DNA of 64,000 nt from Desulfonatronum thioautotrophicum (GCF_000934745.1 NZ_JYNO01000004.1:389034-453033), one strand, 5' to 3'. Positions 16,478 through 24,459 are shown, counted from the first letter of the stretch. Made by a program: numbers and translations. Notes: a model not told the origin generated them from the letters alone.

Positions 16478-16792
16478 GTGGAGGAGCGCATTAAAATTAT
16501 CAGCGACCGCGAATTCCGGAATGAACCCGGGAAAGTCAGAAAGGCCTTGACGGAGCAGGATGTGGTCATCACCAGTCGAGGCAGGCCCTATGCTGTTCTT
16601 CTGCCTGTTTCCGAGTCTCAGGGCATTGAGGAAGTGCTCCTGCTGGCCAGTCGGATCCGTGCGCAGATGGCCTTGTCCTCTGTCAGGGCAAAGTCTGTGC
16701 AGCAAGGCCTGGATGGCCGCCTCACGGCCGCGGAGATCAACGCGGAAATTCAGGCCGTTCGAGAGCAACGGCGCAACGTGTCGACGGAATAA
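16478..16792 (+). CDS. Phd/YefM-type antitoxin
   Basis: A 104-residue antitoxin. Seen: IKIISDREFRNEPGKVRKAL, VVITSRGRPYAVLLPVSE, typical of the Phd N-terminal DNA-binding fold, then a helical toxin-binding tail ending AEINAEIQAVREQRR. Start: GTG at 16478 is given, but GGAGGAG directly follows it and would suit an ATT start at 16490, which gives a protein beginning at IKIISD. It is followed four bases later by the start of a PIN-domain toxin that is truncated after about 16 codons. Confidence 0.82.
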   Translation: MEERIKIISDREFRNEPGKVRKALTEQDVVITSRGRPYAVLLPVSESQGIEEVLLLASRIRAQMALSSVRAKSVQQGLDGRLTAAEINAEIQAVREQRRNVSTE

Positions 16793-16795
16793 TGA

Positions 16796-16939
16796 ATGCG
16801 TGTTGTTGTCGATACGAATGTGTTCGTGTCCGGCTTGCTTGGTTTTTTTTCGTATCCTGCAATGTCGATTATAAACCTGTCCATGAATTGCCATTCATTC
16901 ATCGAAATGCTCCCATGGTTCAGGCGAACTCGATCCTGA
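16796..16939 (+). pseudogene. PIN-domain toxin, truncated after the first strand
   Basis: Encodes MRVVVDTNVFVSGLLG, the canonical N-terminus of a PIN ribonuclease including its first catalytic Asp, then unrelated residues to a stop at 16937-16939. The breakpoint is followed by TGTCGATTATAAACCTGTCC (16863-16882), a sequence also present at 20351-20370 beside the RAYT, so a transposition or deletion event probably removed the rest. The antitoxin gene upstream is intact. Confidence 0.75.
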
Positions 16940-17198
16940 GTTTTCTGCCCACGGCGTGGGCGACTCGTTCCAAGACGTCCAGGGTGATGGATGTGTTGTT
17001 CGGGTCGAGAATGCGGTCAAGCTGGGACCGGCTGGTTTGCAGCCTTTCGGCTAGGCAGGTTTTGGTGATCCTGTTTTCCCGCATGATGTCCGCAAGCTGA
17101 AGCGCGATGAGGCGTTTGTGCGCTTTTGCCGAAACCTCTTCCAGGATGCCTTCGCTTTCCAGAAACTCGTCAAAATTGCTACCGGAATGTTTGTTCAT
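16920..17198 (-). CDS. XRE-family antitoxin (HigA-like)
   Basis: A 92-residue helix-turn-helix protein: ADIMRENRITKTCLAERLQT, SRSQLDRILDPNNTSITLDV, then LERVAHAVGRKLRIEF, the usual antitoxin ending. It overlaps the end of the toxin gene by four bases on the same strand (toxin first), the normal HigBA order. The toxin is broken by element A (17322-17467). The antitoxin frame shows no damage. Confidence 0.85.
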   Translation of the reverse strand: MNKHSGSNFDEFLESEGILEEVSAKAHKRLIALQLADIMRENRITKTCLAERLQTSRSQLDRILDPNNTSITLDVLERVAHAVGRKLRIEFA

Positions 17199-17679
17199 GC
17201 GCCTATCCCCCCTTCAAGCCACTGTTTCATCCGAGTCCGCGCCAAGGTCATCTCCTTGAGCGGTGTTTTTTGTGATTTCTTGATAAAAACATGCAGCAAG
17301 GCCATCTGGCTGCCCTTGACCGTAACTGTTGAAAAAACCTTTTCCGGCAGTTCGTTCAAAAACCCTAAGTGCAAGGAGCAAAAAAAGCTCAAGGTCCAAG
17401 CGTATTTATACGTGAGAGTTTGAACTTTTTGCCGCAACGCAGCAATTGGGAGTTTTTCAACGGACTGGCAAAGAAGACCCTGGTCTTTTTGCAGTGCCCA
17501 AACTTGCTGCGAACTTCCCACAGATCAGCTTCCAGCTTGCGCACCAGCGGCAGGCCAAGGGGCCATCGAAACTGGACGAGCTCGATGTCCTCGCCAATGA
17601 TTTTCCGATCTTCGGGCGCTAACGACTCCAACCAGTCCCGAACAGGCTCATTGCCCGTATCGGTCAGGAAAAAGACCAT
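17195..17679 (-). pseudogene. Gp49/HigB-like toxin split by element A
   Basis: The 5' part encodes MVFFLTDTGNEPVRDWLESL, EDIELVQFRWPLGLPLVRKL, and HCKKTRVFFA; element A then intervenes and the 3' part resumes TVKGSQMALLHVFIKKSQK and TPLKEMTLARTRMKQWLEG. Joined, it would be a normal phage-derived Gp49-like toxin (RelE superfamily). The insertion adds about 146 bp with stops. Compare the intact homologue at 27639-27971. Confidence 0.83.
17322..17467 (+). mobile_element. Miniature element A, copy inside a toxin gene
   Basis: About 146 bp from GTAACTGTTGAAAAAACC to GTTTTTCAACGGACTG, with the same internal sequence as the copies at 13331 and 23648. A clean target duplication is not visible here. 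Confidence 0.8.
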
Positions 17680-17995
17680 GGATAAAATCGGCAACGCGTG
17701 CATGGATCACCATGTACCATCTACGGTACAAACGTCAAGAACAAAAGCTCCGGTCTTCATCGCCTCCATGACCTGACCACTCCCCTGGCAATATGCCCCA
17801 GCGGAGTTCAAAAACCAAGATCGCACAGCGCATGGGAGCCTCGCACAGGGCCCTATACTACCTCCTCCATTACCCAGGGGAATTTCAGATTGCTGCATTG
17901 ATTTTGTACTGGACAGGTGATTGATCGGAAGATACTATCCTATGTAGGAAATGGTGATAACTGCAACCAGAAACAGGAAGACAGATGGCAAGGAC
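17680..17995. other. Intergenic, nothing recognised
   Basis: Spacer between divergent toxin-antitoxin loci. Only scattered short frames without family resemblance. Confidence 0.4.
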
Positions 17996-18250
17996 ATGGT
18001 GACGTTGCGGATAGAATATCCAGATGATTGGTCGGCTGCTTTCCATCAAGGGCGTGATGCTTTTGAACAAGAAGCCAAGATGGCCATGGCTGTAAAACTG
18101 TTTGAAATGGGCAAGCTCACCTCCGGTCAAGCTGCCAAACTGGCGGGCATCAGCCGGGTGCAATTCCTGATGGACTGTGCACGTTTCGGTGTCCCAAGCG
18201 TTACATGGGACAAGGATGAAATTGAAGCGGAATTCGGCCGACTGTCGTGA
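17996..18250 (+). CDS. UPF0175 family protein (probable antitoxin)
   Basis: An 84-residue protein with the UPF0175 pattern: MVTLRIEYPDDWSAAF, EAKMAMAVKLFEMGKLTSGQ, AAKLAGISRVQFLMDCARFG. The helix-turn-helix-like segment suggests DNA binding. The start at 17996 fits family length and has AAGG nearby; an ATG at 17951 would add 15 residues. It overlaps the DUF3368 gene by one base (TGATG), so the pair is coupled. Known: UPF0175 genes are often paired with DUF3368 PIN-like proteins; a toxin-antitoxin role is inferred from this pairing. Confidence 0.83.
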   Translation: MVTLRIEYPDDWSAAFHQGRDAFEQEAKMAMAVKLFEMGKLTSGQAAKLAGISRVQFLMDCARFGVPSVTWDKDEIEAEFGRLS

Positions 18251-18732
18251 TGCATTCCTTGATTTCCAATACCGGCCCGATACTGGCTCTATCGGGAACT
18301 GGGCATTTGGAACTGATCAAGCATCTCTATGGAAACGTGACCGTCCCAGTTGCCGTGCACAATGAGCTTACCCACGGAGGAGGGTCCGGGCTTGGACTGG
18401 ATGCATATACCAAAGCCGACTGGATAGATGTGGAAACTGAATGCGACGTTGACCCTCTTCTGCTGGCACAGCTCGATTCCGGCGAATCCGCCGTGATCGC
18501 CCTGGCGTTGCAAAGGAAAACAGCTTCAGTCCTCATTGATGAGCGACGGGCTCGTAAGATTGCAAGACAAGTTTACGGGCTGAATGTTGTTGGTACGGTC
18601 AGGATATTGCTTGAATCAAAAAATGCGGGATTGATAGACAATGTCGGAATAATCCTGGGCATGATGCGCAGCAATGGCTATTGGATTCACGATACTATAG
18701 TGGATCTTGCCCTTCGCGCAGCAAACGAATAA
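18250..18732 (+). CDS. DUF3368 PIN-like protein (probable toxin)
   Basis: A 160-residue PIN-fold protein. Seen: SLISNTGPILALSGTGHLEL with Ser-Asn at the place of the usual first acidic residue, DSGESAVIALAL, VLIDERRARKIARQ and GLNVVGTVRILLE, all DUF3368 hallmarks with acidic residues (Glu in GESA, Asp in IDERR) suited to metal binding. Undamaged. Co-translated with the UPF0175 gene. Probable RNase toxin, not proven for the family as a whole. Confidence 0.82.
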   Translation: MHSLISNTGPILALSGTGHLELIKHLYGNVTVPVAVHNELTHGGGSGLGLDAYTKADWIDVETECDVDPLLLAQLDSGESAVIALALQRKTASVLIDERRARKIARQVYGLNVVGTVRILLESKNAGLIDNVGIILGMMRSNGYWIHDTIVDLALRAANE

Positions 18733-18803
18733 CTGCCAGCCTCCATCCTCGTCTGATAAAAAAACAACCAGTCACCTCTTACTTCCCCTATCTTGTCCCC
18801 CCT

Positions 18804-19260
18804 GTCGAGTGAGCCTGTTTTCGGCGAACGGGCGGTTGCAAAAAGATGGTTTAGCCGCCCACTCCCTATGGTCGTTCGACGTATGGGACATTTTCCCGGC
18901 GGACGGTTGCCGGGGAAAAGGCTCCGTGCCCTGACGGGCATAAAAATCCAGCGCCAGCTGGAGGGCAGTTTCTCGGCCGTAACGGTCCGCGGCCAAGAAG
19001 ATCCGTCGTCCCTTGTCTTGTCCCCCCTGTCGAGTGAGCCTGTTTGCGGCGAACGGGCGGTTGAAAAAAGATGGTTTAACCGCCCACTCCCTATGGTCGT
19101 TCGACGCTTGGGACATTTCCCCGGCGGACGGTTGCCGGGGAAAAGGTGTCGTGCCCTGACGGGCAAATTATCCAGCCTCAGCTGGAGGGCTGTTTCCCGG
19201 CCGCAACGGTCCGCGGCCGAGAAGATCCTTCGTCCCCTGTTTTGTCCCACCTGTCGAGCG
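18804..19260 (-). repeat. Two tandem units (about 225 bp) of the RAYT-associated repeat
   Basis: Each unit starts GTCGAGTGAGCCTG and contains GGGCGGTT..AACCGCC-type stems, CCGGCGGACGGTTGCCGGGG, a CCAGCxxCAGCTGG stem and CGGCCGxAACGGTCCGCGGCC. The second unit runs directly into the 3' flank of the RAYT gene. The same modules recur at 23160, 24590, 26090, 27024-27600 and 28250. Confidence 0.85.
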
Positions 19261-19302
19261 CAGCGGGCGGTTAATAATGATTCTATAGCTACACGTGCAA
19301 AC

Positions 19303-20286
19303 CTACCCGCCAGCCGCACCGGCCAGCCGCTTCATGGAATACACGCCCTCCACCCCGCCAACAGGCGTAAATCTCCGCTCATTCTTGGAATTCAGCAGAT
19401 GCTTCACCTCGTCGAAGACCTCGGACACGAAGTCTTTTGAGCCGATGATGCCGGAGTCGGAGAAGTATCGGCAGCGGTGGCGGAAGACGTCTATGCGTGA
19501 TAGGCGGTAGTTCTTTTTGCGTTCGCGTTCGACGATCTTCATGTCAATGCCTCTTTTCCCTCCCTCCTGACTCCTGACTTCTGACTCCTGACTTCTGTCC
19601 CCTGACTCCTGACTTCTTCCCCACACCGCTCCGGTTTCATAAACGAACTTCCGGTATTTCCGGATGATCTCAGAAGTGGCGAACTCATTCCACTCGTGCA
19701 TGCCCAGGTTCAGGTCGATCAGGCCGTCCTTGTTGCCGCGTTGCACCAGGTACCCCAAGGTGTTCCAGCGGTAGTCCTCGGGCTTGTCCACGATCCCGGC
19801 CCGGATCGGGTTCAGGTCGACGTAGGCCAGCAGGTTGACCAGGGTTTCGCCCTCCTGAACGATGACGCTCTTGAATCGCTCCCCCCAGAAAGTGCCCCAG
19901 CGCCTCTTGCGCTTGTTGTAGTACTTGGTGAAGCCCTGTTTGATATCCTTCACAAAGGCCCCAAGGCTGGTCAGGCGGTTACGAAAGTCCTCGATCTGGC
20001 AAGGGATGAGCCTGGCCTCCTGGCCGTAGAGCAGTTTGTAGCGTTTGGCGATGTCTTCGTTGGTCAGGCGATCTGACGGGTTAACCCGGACAACCAAGTG
20101 GAAGTGGTTTCCCATCAGGCAGAAGCCAAGCAGGTCAACGAAATAGATTTTGCAAAGCTTGGCAACAGTGGCCATCAAGTAGTCTTTCTCGGTGTCCTGG
20201 AGCGGGAAGCCGTCCAGGGCAGTGCGGGACATGATGTGGTAGACGGTAGGTTGGTCATGGCGGGTGAAGCGAGGGATGCGGGCCAT
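19303..20286 (-). CDS. REP-associated tyrosine transposase (Y1/HUH family)
   Basis: A 327-residue HUH single-strand transposase of the TnpA_REP type. Seen: MARIPRFTRHDQPTVYHIMS, the HUH motif GNHFHLVVRV (His61, His63), and the catalytic Tyr region GFTKYYNKRKRRWGTFWGER (Tyr122 or 123), then AYVDLNPIRAGIV. The C-terminal third includes SQES/SEVR repeats encoded by an in-frame heptamer array, then a basic tail. Known: RAYTs mobilise or maintain REP palindromes. Here two repeat units abut its 3' end and about seven more lie within 10 kb, while 3' remnants of the gene lie at 14821 and 16238. Probably a domesticated or recently active element. Confidence 0.9.
   Translation of the reverse strand: MARIPRFTRHDQPTVYHIMSRTALDGFPLQDTEKDYLMATVAKLCKIYFVDLLGFCLMGNHFHLVVRVNPSDRLTNEDIAKRYKLLYGQEARLIPCQIEDFRNRLTSLGAFVKDIKQGFTKYYNKRKRRWGTFWGERFKSVIVQEGETLVNLLAYVDLNPIRAGIVDKPEDYRWNTLGYLVQRGNKDGLIDLNLGMHEWNEFATSEIIRKYRKFVYETGAVWGRSQESGDRSQESEVRSQEGGKRGIDMKIVERERKKNYRLSRIDVFRHRCRYFSDSGIIGSKDFVSEVFDEVKHLLNSKNERRFTPVGGVEGVYSMKRLAGAAGG
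19565..19618 (+). repeat. Heptamer array inside the RAYT gene
   Basis: CTGACTY heptamers, seven to eight copies, in frame with the transposase and encoding a Ser/Gln/Glu-rich segment. Confidence 0.8.
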
Positions 20287-20379
20287 CTTGGGACCTCCTG
20301 GGGCATGGTGATTGATTGGTGAGAAGGGGATTAGCGGGAAGGGCGATAATTGTCAATTATAAACCTGTCCCTATTTTTA

Positions 20380-20464
20380 TCAGCATACACCCGCAGGATT
20401 TCCCGGCCCGCGGCCCGGGCAATGCTCCGCACCTGGGCGGCCAAAAGGGGGAGAGGGTATCAGG
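20380..20464 (+). pseudogene. 85-bp duplicated fragment of the cysQ 5' end
   Basis: Near-identical to 12905-12990 (start region of cysQ on the minus strand). It lies directly after TGTCAATTATAAACCTGTCC and upstream of the RAYT gene. Confidence 0.75.
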
Positions 20465-20573
20465 GGAAAGAGTGATGGGCATGGTGGAGGGCCTTGTGGT
20501 TTGGCTCGTTCATTTTGATGCAATACAGGGTCAAGACGGGAAGCAGGTGCGATGCAGAGCACGGTTGCCTGAA

Positions 20574-21209
20574 TTACCACTGTTTGGGGTGAAACGCGGC
20601 ATCGTTGCGGATCTGGATCGTGTTGCCGCTTTGGGCCAGCACGTAAAGTCCCTGGCGATAGGCAAATCTTGCGACATCATCCGGCATGACCATGGCAGCC
20701 ATGGCGCCGTAAAGCTGAAATCCGGCGTAAAGGGGAAAACAGTCCTTGAACTTGTGCAGACGCTCAATGTGCTCTTTGACGTCTTCCACAGAGCAGTGGC
20801 TTTTGCATTCAATAGCTACAGCCGTATTCGTATCCACGGCCAATAGGTCGATCTCCATGACGAATCGCCCCTGGTCGTCATAGCGAGTGACGTTCTGAAA
20901 AATTTGGCGAACATCCACTCCCCGTTCATGGAAGAGACGAACCGCTGCAGGACGGACCATTTCCTCAACGAAATCTCCCAGTCGGCTGCCAAGCTGGCTG
21001 ATCAGCCGTCTCAACTCTCCAAACTTTTTATCCGTGTCCTGAAATTTTTTATCCGTGTCCTGAAATTTTTTATCCGTGTCCTGAAACTTTCTGTCAGTCT
21101 CCTGGAATTTCCTGTCTGTTTCTTGGAACTGTCTGGTGGTTTCGGCAAAAAGCTCTTTGACATCCCGGAAAAAGTCGCTGGGCTCGTTTTTAGGCATGTT
21201 TTCCAACAT
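20574..21209 (-). CDS. Coiled-coil PD-(D/E)XK-like protein (DUF3782-type)
   Basis: About 211 residues. Seen: an N-terminal coiled coil made of repeated KFQDTD/KFQETD heptads (encoded by a near-perfect 21-bp repeat), then RLGDFVEEMVRPAAVRLFHE, and the nuclease-like core FVMEIDLLAVDTNTAVAIEC followed by KSH (E..D..ExK pattern). Such proteins are often called DUF3782 and are predicted nucleases without a known role. The start at 21209 is favoured by GGAGGA spacing; ATG at 21212 is the alternative. Downstream of a PEP-CTERM remnant and its terminator, so probably transcribed alone. Confidence 0.75.
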   Translation of the reverse strand: MLENMPKNEPSDFFRDVKELFAETTRQFQETDRKFQETDRKFQDTDKKFQDTDKKFQDTDKKFGELRRLISQLGSRLGDFVEEMVRPAAVRLFHERGVDVRQIFQNVTRYDDQGRFVMEIDLLAVDTNTAVAIECKSHCSVEDVKEHIERLHKFKDCFPLYAGFQLYGAMAAMVMPDDVARFAYRQGLYVLAQSGNTIQIRNDAAFHPKQW

Positions 21210-21293
21210 CATCGTTCCTCCGTGTTCCCTCATGTCTACACCATCAGAAAACCTTGAGCAAATATGCGCTTATCAAAGGCATTCATGGGAAAC

Positions 21294-21335
21294 AAAAAAA
21301 ACTCCGCCATCCTCTGCATGCAGAAAATGACGGAG
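21294..21335 (-). terminator. Terminator of the PEP-CTERM remnant
   Basis: Minus-strand stem CTCCGTCAT paired with ATGGCGGAG (one U-G), an inner TGCATGCA, then TTTTTTTTG. It follows the remnant stop by about 25 bp. Confidence 0.75.
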
Positions 21336-21360
21336 CTGAACTTTAGGGGGGGCGTAGGGG

Positions 21361-21471
21361 CTAATTGCTCAATCGCCTTCTCTGTAGCAGTAAGCCCAAG
21401 CCAAGGATGCCGGCTCCGAGAAGAAGCACTGTGGAAGGCTCGGGAACAACGGCTGTGATCGTGATAAACAT
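21361..21471 (-). pseudogene. Orphan PEP-CTERM sorting tail (36 codons)
   Basis: The minus frame reads MFITITA, then VVPEPSTVLLLGAGILGLG, LLLQRRR and a stop. This is a complete PEP-CTERM anchor (PEP motif, hydrophobic helix, basic tail) with no signal peptide or mature domain. A TAA lies six codons upstream and there is no ribosome site, so it is most likely the 3' end of a deleted gene. Its own terminator and a PrsR-type box survive on either side. A tiny expressed peptide cannot be excluded. Confidence 0.75.
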
Positions 21472-21873
21472 AATATGTTGAAAAAATTATGTTCTTTTTT
21501 CTTACACTATTGCCGAGAATTGTCGGAAAACTTTACACATTCCTGTCCTGGTTCAGGATTTGATCAACTCTTTGTGGTGATTGCATTTGCATGTTCGGCA
21601 GGGTTTCTGATTGCGGGCAATATGCCGCACTTCGATTCTTCGAAAGCAATATACGGGGAATGGGCGTGGTCATGCCATGCGGATTTTCCTACATTTTTTT
21701 TGTGGTCGAAGAGAAATGACGCAAATTGGAGGATTGTTGAATAGCGTGACGGTCAGGGAAGACATATCGTTCCTGATAACTGTCAGCCCGTTAATCATCG
21801 CCGGTGTTCAGTGCAGCAAGCAATTTATCATCGCAAAACCACCAGCCATTTAAGGCCAACAGAGTCCGGCGTG
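21472..21873. other. Intergenic, former upstream region of the PEP-CTERM remnant
   Basis: Apart from the PrsR-type box at 21521 no gene or strong signal was seen. No sigma-54 site with correct spacing was found between the box and the remnant. Confidence 0.4.
21521..21539 (+). promoter_or_regulatory. Putative PrsR box
   Basis: TGTCGGAAAACTTTACACA, the clearest match in the window to the motif at 9892-9910 and 10082-10100. About 50 bp upstream of the orphan tail. Confidence 0.6.
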
Positions 21874-23016
21874 TCAGGGTTTGGCACTTTTGAGCACTTC
21901 GGTGATGCGCCGGCTGGCCAGGCCGTCCCAGAGGCTGGGGACCGCGGAGGGTTTGCTGTGGCCGCTGAGGATTTGCTTCACGGTTTCACGCAATAGCGCC
22001 ATATCCCGACCGATAAGAACATTGCTGCCCTCGTCCAGGGTGATGGGCCGCTCGGTATTCTCGCGCAGGGTCAGGCAGGGGATGCGCAGGGCCGTGGTTT
22101 CCTCCTGCAGGCCGCCGCTGTCGGTCATGACCACGGTCGCGTCCTTCCAGAGATACAGGAAATCATCATAGCCCAGGGGCGGAAAGAGGTGGATGCCGGA
22201 AGTGATCGGCCCGGTGCCGGCATTGGGATCCTCCAGTCCCTGGGTAAGGCCGAAGGCCTCCAGCCGGGCCTTGGTTCTGGGGTGGCAGGGAAAGACGATG
22301 GGCATGTCCTGGGCGATTTCCCGCAGAGTTGCCATGATCGGGCTCAGGTCTTCTTTTCGGTCCACATTGGAGGGCCGGTGCAACGTCATGCAGGCGTATC
22401 GCTGGGGAAGGCGTTGCTTGAACGGATGCGTCGCCAGGGAGTCCGCGGGGCGGGCTTGCAGTCGTTTTAATTGGTAGAACAGATTGTCGATCATCACGTG
22501 ACCGACAAAGTGCACGGCAGCGGCATCCTTGCCCTCGCGCAGCAGATTCTCGGTGCCCTGCTTTTCGGTGGTGAAGAAAATATCCGTAATCGCGTCCGTG
22601 GCCAGCCGATTGATCTCCTCGGGCATGGAGCGATCCCCGGAGCGCAGGCCTGCCTCCACATGAACCAGGCAGATGTGCATCTTCTTGGCCACCAGTCCCG
22701 TGGCAATCGTGGAGTTGACGTCCCCGACCACCAGAACCATCTCCGGCTGCTCGGTCTTACAGACCTGCTCGAATTTGATCATGATCGCCGCGGTCTGCTC
22801 CGCGTGACTCCCGGATCCGACCTCCAGGTTGTAGTCCGGCTTGTCAATGCCCAGTTCGGCGAAAAAGGAACCGGACATGTTTTCGTCGTAGTGCTGCCCG
22901 GTATGCACCAGCAGGGGGCGGATCGCCTGGGCATGGTTCTCCCGGATTTCCCGCAAAATCGGGGCGATCTTCATGAAGTTCGGGCGAGCACCGGCGACGA
23001 AGAGAATCTTGAGCAT
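21874..23016 (-). CDS. wecB: UDP-N-acetylglucosamine 2-epimerase (non-hydrolysing)
   Basis: Converts UDP-GlcNAc to UDP-ManNAc for surface polysaccharide synthesis in the cytoplasm. 380 residues. Seen: VAGARPNFMKIAPILREI, LLVHTGQHYDENMSG, VVGDVNSTIATGLVAKKM, HVEAGLRSGDRSMPEEINR, CMTLHRPSNVDRKEDL and TDSGGLQEETTALRIPCLT, the standard motifs in order. The start at 23016 has AAGGAAAC upstream; the frame runs on into repeat sequence. Similar epimerases are commonly found in exosortase/EPS clusters (family knowledge), which fits the epsI-exosortase block 6 kb away. Alone on its strand here. Confidence 0.93.
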   Translation of the reverse strand: MLKILFVAGARPNFMKIAPILREIRENHAQAIRPLLVHTGQHYDENMSGSFFAELGIDKPDYNLEVGSGSHAEQTAAIMIKFEQVCKTEQPEMVLVVGDVNSTIATGLVAKKMHICLVHVEAGLRSGDRSMPEEINRLATDAITDIFFTTEKQGTENLLREGKDAAAVHFVGHVMIDNLFYQLKRLQARPADSLATHPFKQRLPQRYACMTLHRPSNVDRKEDLSPIMATLREIAQDMPIVFPCHPRTKARLEAFGLTQGLEDPNAGTGPITSGIHLFPPLGYDDFLYLWKDATVVMTDSGGLQEETTALRIPCLTLRENTERPITLDEGSNVLIGRDMALLRETVKQILSGHSKPSAVPSLWDGLASRRITEVLKSAKP

Positions 23017-23159
23017 GGTTGTTTCCTTAATAGAGTGTGACAGAAGTCCGACGCGGCTGGACAGGGGAGGGGCGTCGGTTTTTTTCGGAGCGGGCTTTTC
23101 AAGATCAATGCCAGCACAGGCAAAGGTTAGATAGCTCGCCCATGAGCGGAAAGAATCTT

Positions 23160-23350
23160 TATTAACCGCCCACACGGCACTTACACTCTTCAGGAGGTGG
23201 GCAGCTGAGCATTCACCCCCAAACGCAAGTGAGTACCGGGTCGACAGGGGGGACAAAACAGGGGACGAAAGATGTTCTCGGCTACGGACCGTTGCGGCCA
23301 GGAAACAGCCCACCAGCTGACGCTGGATAAATTGCCCGCAGGAAAAACTT
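23160..23350 (+). repeat. RAYT-associated repeat, partial copy
   Basis: Contains ACAAAACAGGGGACGA, CGGACCGTTGCGGCCAGG and CCACCAGCTGACGCTGGAT but lacks the CCGGCAACCGTCCGCCGG module. It extends into the 5' region of the next gene. Confidence 0.7.
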
Positions 23351-23368
23351 CAGTTACACGGCCACTCC

Positions 23369-24459
23369 ATGCCCCAACATTCCCACGACCACAACTTCAA
23401 AAATGTCTTCCTGGACTTCCCCCGAGAGTCATTGGAACTCTTCTACCCGCAAGCTCTGGAACTGTACGGCGAACTGCAGGAGATTTCCTTTGTCCGCCAG
23501 GAACCGCGCAAACATCACTTGTCAGACTCCGGCTTGGCCCTGGACATGCCGATTCTGTTTCGTTTTACACGCGGAGCCTTGGTCCTCTGGCTGGTGGAGT
23601 TCCAGGAGGACAAGGGCAAATTTTCCATCTACAAGCTGCTGCGCTACCTGATTGTTGAAAAAGTCCTTATTCTACAGTCCGTTCAAAAACCCCAAGTGCA
23701 AGAAGCAAAAAAAGTTCAAGGTCGAAGCGTATTTATTCATACGTGAGAGTTTGAACTTTTTGCAGCGACGCAGCAATTGGGAGTTTTTCAACGGACTGCT
23801 ACGCCACGGAACTGATTAAAGCCCACCCTGACGCCGTGGTCATTCCCACGGTTCTGTTCACGGACAGCAAGGCTTGGCGCAAGGACGTCCCGCGCCGACT
23901 GGAAAGCAGTTTCGCCGGAACAACCTTTCTCCACTTTGAGTACGTGCACCTGAAACTGTTTGCTCTCCATGCCAAAGACTACTACAATATGAACAACCCC
24001 GTGGCCAAGATTCTCATGCCTAAAATGCAATATCCGCCCTCCGAGCGGCTTGAAGTTCTGCTCCAAGCCTACCTGGGTCTCTATCAACTGACATCACGGG
24101 CGCATTTTGAAAAATATATCGATTTTATTGACATTTACGCCCAAGTTCAGCCGGAAGAACAAGAAGTCATCTGCGCCGAAATCATGGAAAACAAGGAGAC
24201 CGCCATGCTGGCACAATATATCAAAGATTTAGGCCGAACAGAAGGTCGAACAGAAGGACGTGCTGAAGGGCGAGTTGAAGGGCGAGTTGAAGGCCGCCAA
24301 GCCATTCTCCAGCGCCTCTTCACCAAGCGCTTCGGCCAGAGCATCCTCGACATCCAATTCCAGGAACGCCTCCGCAAGGCCACCCCGGAACAACTGGACC
24401 TCTGGGCAGAAAAGCTTCTGGACGCCAAAAGCGTAGACGAGGTTTTTCGGGACAACTGA
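23369..24459 (+). pseudogene. Rpn-type nuclease gene split by element A
   Basis: The 5' part (23369-23647) encodes MPQHSHDHNFKNVFLDFPRE and LALDMPILFRFTRGALVLWL, SIYKLLRY. Element A (23648-23798) follows, and after a CTAC duplication the frame resumes with YATELIKAHPDAVVIPTVLF, FAGTTFLHFEYVHLKLFALH, MLAQYIKDLGRTEGRTEGRA and a helical C-terminus. Removing the element and one CTAC restores an intact gene of about 310 codons, so the insertion is recent. The GRTEGRAEGRVEG run is a short repeat. Known: Rpn/YhgA-like nucleases promote RecA-independent recombination. The 3' part has its own ATG (23836) and could still yield a fragment. Confidence 0.87.
23648..23798 (+). mobile_element. 151-bp miniature element A, copy with 4-bp target duplication
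   Basis: Starts CTGATTGTTGAAAAAG, ends GTTTTTCAACGGACTG, flanked by CTAC at 23644-23647 and 23799-23802. Same length (151 bp) as the copy at 13331. Confidence 0.9.

Noticed and set aside
20574..21209. Methyl-accepting or SMC-like coiled-coil protein
   Set aside because: The coiled coil comes from a simple 21-bp repeat; the rest fits a PD-(D/E)XK-like core better.
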